Positions 60,659 to 64,000 of a DNA stretch of 64,000 nt are shown piece after piece. The notes below the pieces were generated by a model. The model was not told the DNA's origin. It did no database searches and was given only the letters and a program-made list of their open reading frames with translations. The DNA is taken from the NCBI GenBank assembly GCA_002010215.1, contig MTMY01000007.1, positions 1 to 64,000 of the forward strand, given 5' to 3'. A program made the position numbers and the translations under genes. Position 1 is the first letter of the stretch, and each line of letters begins with the position of its first letter. This stretch comes from Archaeoglobus sp. JdFR-37. Lineage in GTDB: Archaea > Halobacteriota > Archaeoglobi > Archaeoglobales > Archaeoglobaceae.

Positions 60659-60835
60659 TTACTTTCTGTAGTATTTTGTCCACTTCAGCTTTCTCGGGTT
60701 TCTACCCAGTTCTAGCATGTTCTTCTCACACTTCCTTGAGCAGAAGTGGAGAACCCTGCCATCTCTTCTGACAAAGATCTTGCCCGTACCTACCTCTATC
60801 TCTTCGCCGCAGAATGAGCATATCCTTCTTTCCAT
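60659..60835 (-). CDS. Ribosomal protein L24e
   Basis: A 58-residue protein reads [20 protein letters not shown], then [19 protein letters not shown] and [16 protein letters not shown]. Two CX2C/CX3C-type pairs bind zinc. The archaeal L24e length of 55-65 residues and the RNPRKLKWT end fit well. The gene lies between S28e (19 bp upstream) and ndk. Confidence 0.95.
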   Translation of the reverse strand: MERRICSFCGEEIEVGTGKIFVRRDGRVLHFCSRKCEKNMLELGRNPRKLKWTKYYRK

Positions 60836-60854
60836 GAATCATCACCTACCATGA

Positions 60855-61070
60855 TCACCTTACCATGAGCTTCTTGGCCTCTCTGGCAGTCTCCTTAATC
60901 ATCAGTATGTCTCCAACTCTAACCGGCCCGAAAACATTACGGGTTATAATCCTGCCCTTATTCTCTCCGCCGAGGACTCTAACCTTCACCTGCGTTGCTT
61001 CACCATGCATTCCAGTTCTTCCCACGATCTCTATTACCTCAGCGGGCTGGATGTCTTCTTCTTCAGCCAT
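60855..61070 (-). CDS. Ribosomal protein S28e
   Basis: The 71-residue protein has [40 protein letters not shown] and [20 protein letters not shown], the OB-fold core of archaeal S28e. It is between L7Ae (45 bp) and L24e in the usual operon. Confidence 0.96.
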   Translation of the reverse strand: MAEEEDIQPAEVIEIVGRTGMHGEATQVKVRVLGGENKGRIITRNVFGPVRVGDILMIKETAREAKKLMVR

Positions 61071-61115
61071 CTAACTCACCTCTAATTCCTCTACTTCTTC
61101 CACCACTCTCTATCT

Positions 61116-61478
61116 TTACTTCCTGAGCCCGTTCAGTTTGGCAACCAGCGCCTCAAGCTCCTTCTTTGCCTCACCCTCGCTTATTATTGCCGCTGCCGCA
61201 CAATCCACTTCTATGCCTACAGCCCTTCCCAGCTCATTTTTGCTCTTCACATATGTGTATGGAATGTTCTTCTCCTCGCAGATGAGTGGCAGGTGTGCAA
61301 CAACCTCTGGAGGGTCTACATCCATTGCTATGTACACTAGCTTCGCCAAACCTCTCTCAACACTCTTCGTCGTCTCATTTGTTCCTTTTTTCACCTTTCC
61401 CGTCTCCCTTACTTTCTCCAGCAGGGTCAAAGCCTCATTTTGCAGATCCTCTGGAACCTGAAATCTTACATAAACCAT
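61116..61478 (-). CDS. Ribosomal protein L7Ae
   Basis: The 120-residue RNA-binding protein has [60 protein letters not shown] and [21 protein letters not shown]7Ae binds kink-turns in rRNA, box C/D and H/ACA RNAs and RNase P. The second of two adjacent ATGs (61478) is used, with GGAGGTGA 4 nt upstream. It starts the minus-strand run L7Ae-S28e-L24e-ndk-infB-S6e. Confidence 0.96.
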   Translation of the reverse strand: MVYVRFQVPEDLQNEALTLLEKVRETGKVKKGTNETTKSVERGLAKLVYIAMDVDPPEVVAHLPLICEEKNIPYTYVKSKNELGRAVGIEVDCAAAAIISEGEAKKELEALVAKLNGLRK

Positions 61479-61540
61479 CATTTCACCTCCTTCAGAGCAT
61501 CATCATTCATCGGTTCTCTCTCCAGCATGACAGCGATATT

Positions 61541-62533
61541 TTAAACTTTTTGGTTAGCTTTTGCGGAGAGATGCTCTCTGACAGATTTGTTAAAAGCCAC
61601 CTCTCCTATGGATTTTATATGTCTGGTAGCATCCAGAAGGGATTCCAAAGCAAGCCTGTAATAAACGTCGTCTTTCTCACCCATGGCCTTTAGAAGCTCT
61701 TCCTCGAGATCTTCCACCATCCTTATTACGTCCTCCGATAACTCCATGTCGCCTTCCGTGTAGGCTTTGAAGACCTTATTAAAAGTGTCGTAGACATCAC
61801 CCAAATACTTCAGCAGATCGGTCTCCTTTGATTCTATGAGGTACTCGGCGTAGCCAGCAAAATCGTACATGGAATCTGCTATCTCCTCAAACAGCTTTGC
61901 CACCATACGCACTCCCAACATGTAGCGAAGCTCGTTCCATCTGGCCGGACTTGAGTATTCTCTTACCAGCCTATTTTCCAGCCTCACAGCAAGGAGATAT
62001 AGCCTGTCGGTGTCGCTTTCCAGTTGTGCCACCTCTTTTAGTCCTTCCTTATCACCAAGTCTTATGCTGTCTTCAATGCCTTCAATCATTCCAGAAATTA
62101 TCTGAGCCATTCTTCTTAAAACACCCTTGACATCTAGGTCTGGAGAGGTCATGCACCTGAGAACTACTCTCTTTGGACTGGCATCTATTATCTCCACTCC
62201 AATCATCGTTCTTACGATATCACTCAGCCTGCTGAGAACCTTTGCAGACATGGTCTTATCTTCTATGACAATCTCATCGAGCCCTTGGATATAAAGGGCA
62301 TATACGTATCTCGTAAGGAACTTCTCGTCGTGTCTAGGAATTCTGTTTACGTAAGCCTTTACAACTTTTTCCTCATCAAGAATCTTCTTTGGCTGAATCC
62401 TTACGTAACCCTTGTCCACGATCAGAAAAAGCTCGTCTCCTTGCTCTAAATTGTTGGCTTTTACCCAATCCTTTGGCAAGCTCACCATGTAGCTTGATCC
62501 ACCAATAAGCTGAAGTTTACGAATCTCGGACAC
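61541..62533 (-). CDS. PhoU-like regulator with N-terminal AbrB domain
   Basis: The 330-residue protein starts MSEIRKLQLIGGSSYMVSLP, continuing KDWVKANNLEQGDELFLIVD: an AbrB-type DNA-binding hairpin. The rest has two PhoU-like three-helix bundles with acidic, metal-binding positions (QLESDTDRLYLLAVRLENRL, MVEDLEEELLKAM). Archaeal members regulate phosphate uptake, or other genes. GTG 62533 is the start because the TATA-like box at 62557-62566 sits about 25-30 nt upstream; a TTG at 62548 is less likely. No phosphate transporter gene is close. Confidence 0.85.
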   Translation of the reverse strand: MSEIRKLQLIGGSSYMVSLPKDWVKANNLEQGDELFLIVDKGYVRIQPKKILDEEKVVKAYVNRIPRHDEKFLTRYVYALYIQGLDEIVIEDKTMSAKVLSRLSDIVRTMIGVEIIDASPKRVVLRCMTSPDLDVKGVLRRMAQIISGMIEGIEDSIRLGDKEGLKEVAQLESDTDRLYLLAVRLENRLVREYSSPARWNELRYMLGVRMVAKLFEEIADSMYDFAGYAEYLIESKETDLLKYLGDVYDTFNKVFKAYTEGDMELSEDVIRMVEDLEEELLKAMGEKDDVYYRLALESLLDATRHIKSIGEVAFNKSVREHLSAKANQKV

Positions 62534-62556
62534 GAAATTAGTATGCAAAAGTAGGA

Positions 62557-62566
62557 ATTAAAATAC
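62557..62566 (-). promoter_or_regulatory. TATA box of the PhoU-like gene
   Basis: GTATTTTAAT on the minus strand, centred about 28 nt upstream of GTG 62533, marks a leaderless or nearly leaderless transcript. It lies between this gene and the hypothetical gene at 62582. Confidence 0.5.
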
Positions 62567-62581
62567 TTTCGGTGAAATTTG

Positions 62582-62854
62582 TTATGATACGTATGGCTTC
62601 TCGTCGCTACCGTAAGTTATATCCTGAAGCATTTTTGTGGCAAGCCCTAACAGGAGCTTGTCTTCCCCTACTATCTCTCTAATAAGCATGAGAGAAGCAG
62701 ATTCTTTCAATTCATAACTTCTCAATTCTTCCAGTAATTTCACAAGCCTGTTAGCAGTCTTAAATATCTCGGCCAGCCTAATTTCGTCATCTTCACTTAT
62801 TTCTTCTTCATCCTCTTCAAACAGATCTAGTATCAGTTCCTCAAACTCATCCAT
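62582..62854 (-). CDS. Hypothetical acidic helical protein
   Basis: The 90-residue protein (MDEFEELILDLFEEDEEEIS) is strongly acidic at its start and helical through ANRLVKLLEELRSYELKESA, then REIVGEDKLLLGLATKMLQD. I recognise no family. Its 5' end has no clear ribosome site but has coding bias like the neighbours. It lies upstream of the PhoU-like gene on the same strand and could be a partner or an independent regulator. Confidence 0.6.
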   Translation of the reverse strand: MDEFEELILDLFEEDEEEISEDDEIRLAEIFKTANRLVKLLEELRSYELKESASLMLIREIVGEDKLLLGLATKMLQDITYGSDEKPYVS

Positions 62855-62894
62855 ACTGATTCACCCCACCCGGTTCGCAGATTTAAGCTTTTCG

Positions 62895-63563
62895 CTAAAT
62901 CAATTTTACTAGGCATCCATCGTGTGAAATTTTGTATCTGGAAACTCCAGGCTTCAATTCGGGAATTATGCTGTCTTTAATGCCTATGTAGTAATTATCA
63001 ACTTCAAAGAACATTTCCTCAGCTCTTTTTATTTTTATAATTACATCAAAAAGTTTGTCCATGAGCCTAGTTACCGCATCTTCATATGAGTTGCGACATG
63101 AAACTATAACAGTCGCCTTCTGGGGTATGGAATCAAAGATATCTAGTATATTCTTGACGATATCTTTACCGTAAATTTCTGGGATCATATACAGTCCCCT
63201 AAACACTATTAGGTCTTTATTATCGAGCCTAGAAAGGATGTCTTTGAGTTCTGAAAGTTCATCTTCTGGATCTCCAGTTGGTATATGGGCATAGAGATTG
63301 CCAAATGACACGCTACTCCTCTTGCCAATCTTTATTATGTGACTCCTGTCTAGGATAGAGGGTATTTCATCAGATACACCTGCTATGCTTCGATATATTT
63401 CGCTCTGTCTTCTGCATATGGTGTCTGAATATATGACGAAGAACAAACGGCGATGAGAAAAGGCGGGAACTATGTGGAAGAAGAGGAGGCTAATCATAGG
63501 AGCTATTGTGTCATATTCTATTTTTACTCTCCTGCCCTCTAGATGGGGAATTATTTCCTGCAT
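62895..63563 (-). CDS. RecA-fold-like protein (DUF257/DUF835-like), uncertain
   Basis: About 222 residues from ATG 63563 (MQEIIPHLEGRRVKIEYDTI). The parts LIVFRGLYMIPEIYGKDIVK, then KATVIVSCRNSYEDAVTRLM and FDVIIKIKRAEEMFFEVDNY look like a RecA-type fold without a Walker A loop, as in archaeal DUF257 or DUF835 proteins. The frame upstream to 63680 reads hydrophobic residues through AT-rich DNA, where a TATA-like CTTTTTATGC (about 63600) sits, so I take the shorter form. Function unknown. Confidence 0.55.
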   Translation of the reverse strand: MQEIIPHLEGRRVKIEYDTIAPMISLLFFHIVPAFSHRRLFFVIYSDTICRRQSEIYRSIAGVSDEIPSILDRSHIIKIGKRSSVSFGNLYAHIPTGDPEDELSELKDILSRLDNKDLIVFRGLYMIPEIYGKDIVKNILDIFDSIPQKATVIVSCRNSYEDAVTRLMDKLFDVIIKIKRAEEMFFEVDNYYIGIKDSIIPELKPGVSRYKISHDGCLVKLI

Positions 63564-63648
63564 TACAATCACTATAATAATCATTGTTAATGCAAGCATA
63601 AAAAGGTTTCGATTATTTAAGTTATACACAAAAAATAAATTTTTCTTA

Positions 63649-64000
63649 TTATTTGATAAATATCTTTCTTCTCTCTTCAACCAGTGATTTTATCAGTTCT
63701 TCTACAAAATCAACCACTTCGATTTTATCCACTTCGTTAATAGGGACCCATCTGATTTCCTCTGCATCGCTTCCCGGTCTTACGTTTCCATCAACTATTC
63801 TGGCGAAAAAGTCTATTATCACATAATGAAACTTGACTTCACCGTTTCTGAAGATCTCTTCGCTGACACATGCAACGTCATCCACTTCAATTTCAACCCC
63901 GACCTCTTCTCTGATCTCCCTTTTCAGGGCTTCAATCAGTGACTCACCAATTCTCACTAGCCCACCTGGAACGCTCCACTTACCTTTGTTGGGCTCATTG
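63649..64000 (-). CDS. NUDIX hydrolase, partial
   Basis: The gene runs off the right edge; its first residues are not in the window. The visible 117 residues hold a complete NUDIX box: PGGLVRIGESLIEALKREIR followed by EEVGVE (GX5EX7REUXEEXGU). KGKWSVPGG before it is the usual strand leading to the box. Such enzymes split nucleoside diphosphates linked to another group, for example ADP-ribose, with Mg2+. The end EERRKIFIK is basic. Substrate not readable. Confidence 0.9.
   Translation of the reverse strand, partial: NEPNKGKWSVPGGLVRIGESLIEALKREIREEVGVEIEVDDVACVSEEIFRNGEVKFHYVIIDFFARIVDGNVRPGSDAEEIRWVPINEVDKIEVVDFVEELIKSLVEERRKIFIK

Noticed and set aside
1-64000. CRISPR arrays, intact insertion sequences, rRNA genes or a replication origin
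   Set aside because: I looked for regular repeat-spacer series, transposase motifs with terminal inverted repeats, rRNA-like sequence and origin-box clusters with an Orc1/Cdc6 gene, and saw none.

Overview
The window is a gene-dense archaeal chromosome segment. Archaeal markers are TATA-like boxes about 25 nt upstream of many starts (several leaderless), ribosomal proteins L18e, S28e, S6e, L24e and L7Ae, RNA polymerase subunits Rpo10 and Rpo6, aIF5B, Hjc, diphthamide and hypusine enzymes, and type IV pilin-like N-termini. The alanine dehydrogenase of the ornithine-cyclodeaminase family, the 1Fe superoxide reductase, rubredoxin and flavodiiron protein, and a phosphoribulokinase together suggest a strictly anaerobic thermophilic euryarchaeote, most likely of the Archaeoglobales. 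This is inference; I could not search a database.

Layout. 1-6.4 kb: an iron-sulfur flavoprotein, an AbrB-type gene, BtpA and an iron-uptake locus (feoB plus a DtxR-FeoA fusion behind a DtxR-like palindrome), a kinase-like protein and a TRAM protein. 6.4-12.5 kb (mostly minus): an ABC exporter and an RNA-processing group (RlmE, YjbQ, Clp1-type kinase). 12.5-15.2 kb: ferredoxin, an Era-like GTPase/DUF2073/Zn-ribbon trio, and an HxlR/ArsR-like regulator pair divergent from a tiny cysteine-rich protein. 15.5-17.3 kb: CoaD, a DUF84 NTPase and an SplB-like radical SAM protein in one overlapping operon. 17.4-22.5 kb: a pilus-like secretion locus (ATPase, double-length TadC, 532-residue pilin-like protein with an Ig-like domain). 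22.5-23.7 kb: decayed toxin-antitoxin material and an aspartic protease/ribbon-helix-helix pair. 24-27 kb: an S26e-like protein, MazG, an RCK-DHH fusion and a CDF transporter.

27.1-30.9 kb is the archaeal L18e-L13-S9-Rpo10-tRNA-Pro-Rpo6-enolase-S2 operon, in which rpo10 ends inside the tRNA gene. 31-40.9 kb: EamA, a TrmH-type methylase, Hjc, a beta-propeller lipoprotein, a methyltransferase broken by TGA, the biotin ECF transporter, an MBL hydrolase, a deoxyhypusine synthase and a half-size MFS protein. 40.9-49.9 kb: LysA, ProS, SpoIIM, DUF63, a GH130 mannoside phosphorylase, a HEPN/MNT pair, ManA and phosphoribulokinase. 49.9-54 kb: a decayed membrane-protein gene, a glycosyltransferase, alanine dehydrogenase and Dph6. 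54.1-55.9 kb: the oxygen-defence set SOR, rubredoxin and flavodiiron protein. 56-61.5 kb: an EMAP-like RNA-binding protein, HD and methyltransferase genes, and the L7Ae-S28e-L24e-Ndk-aIF5B-S6e cluster. The end holds a PhoU-like regulator, two poorly known genes and a partial NUDIX gene.

The least explained signals are a dispersed G-rich element of about 28 nt (five copies, two of them flanking the HEPN/MNT pair in the same orientation), a frameshifted RHH gene beside an aspartic protease, decayed vapBC and DUF3368 toxin genes, the rpo10/tRNA overlap, and the regulator/cysteine-protein locus at 14.3-15.2 kb.
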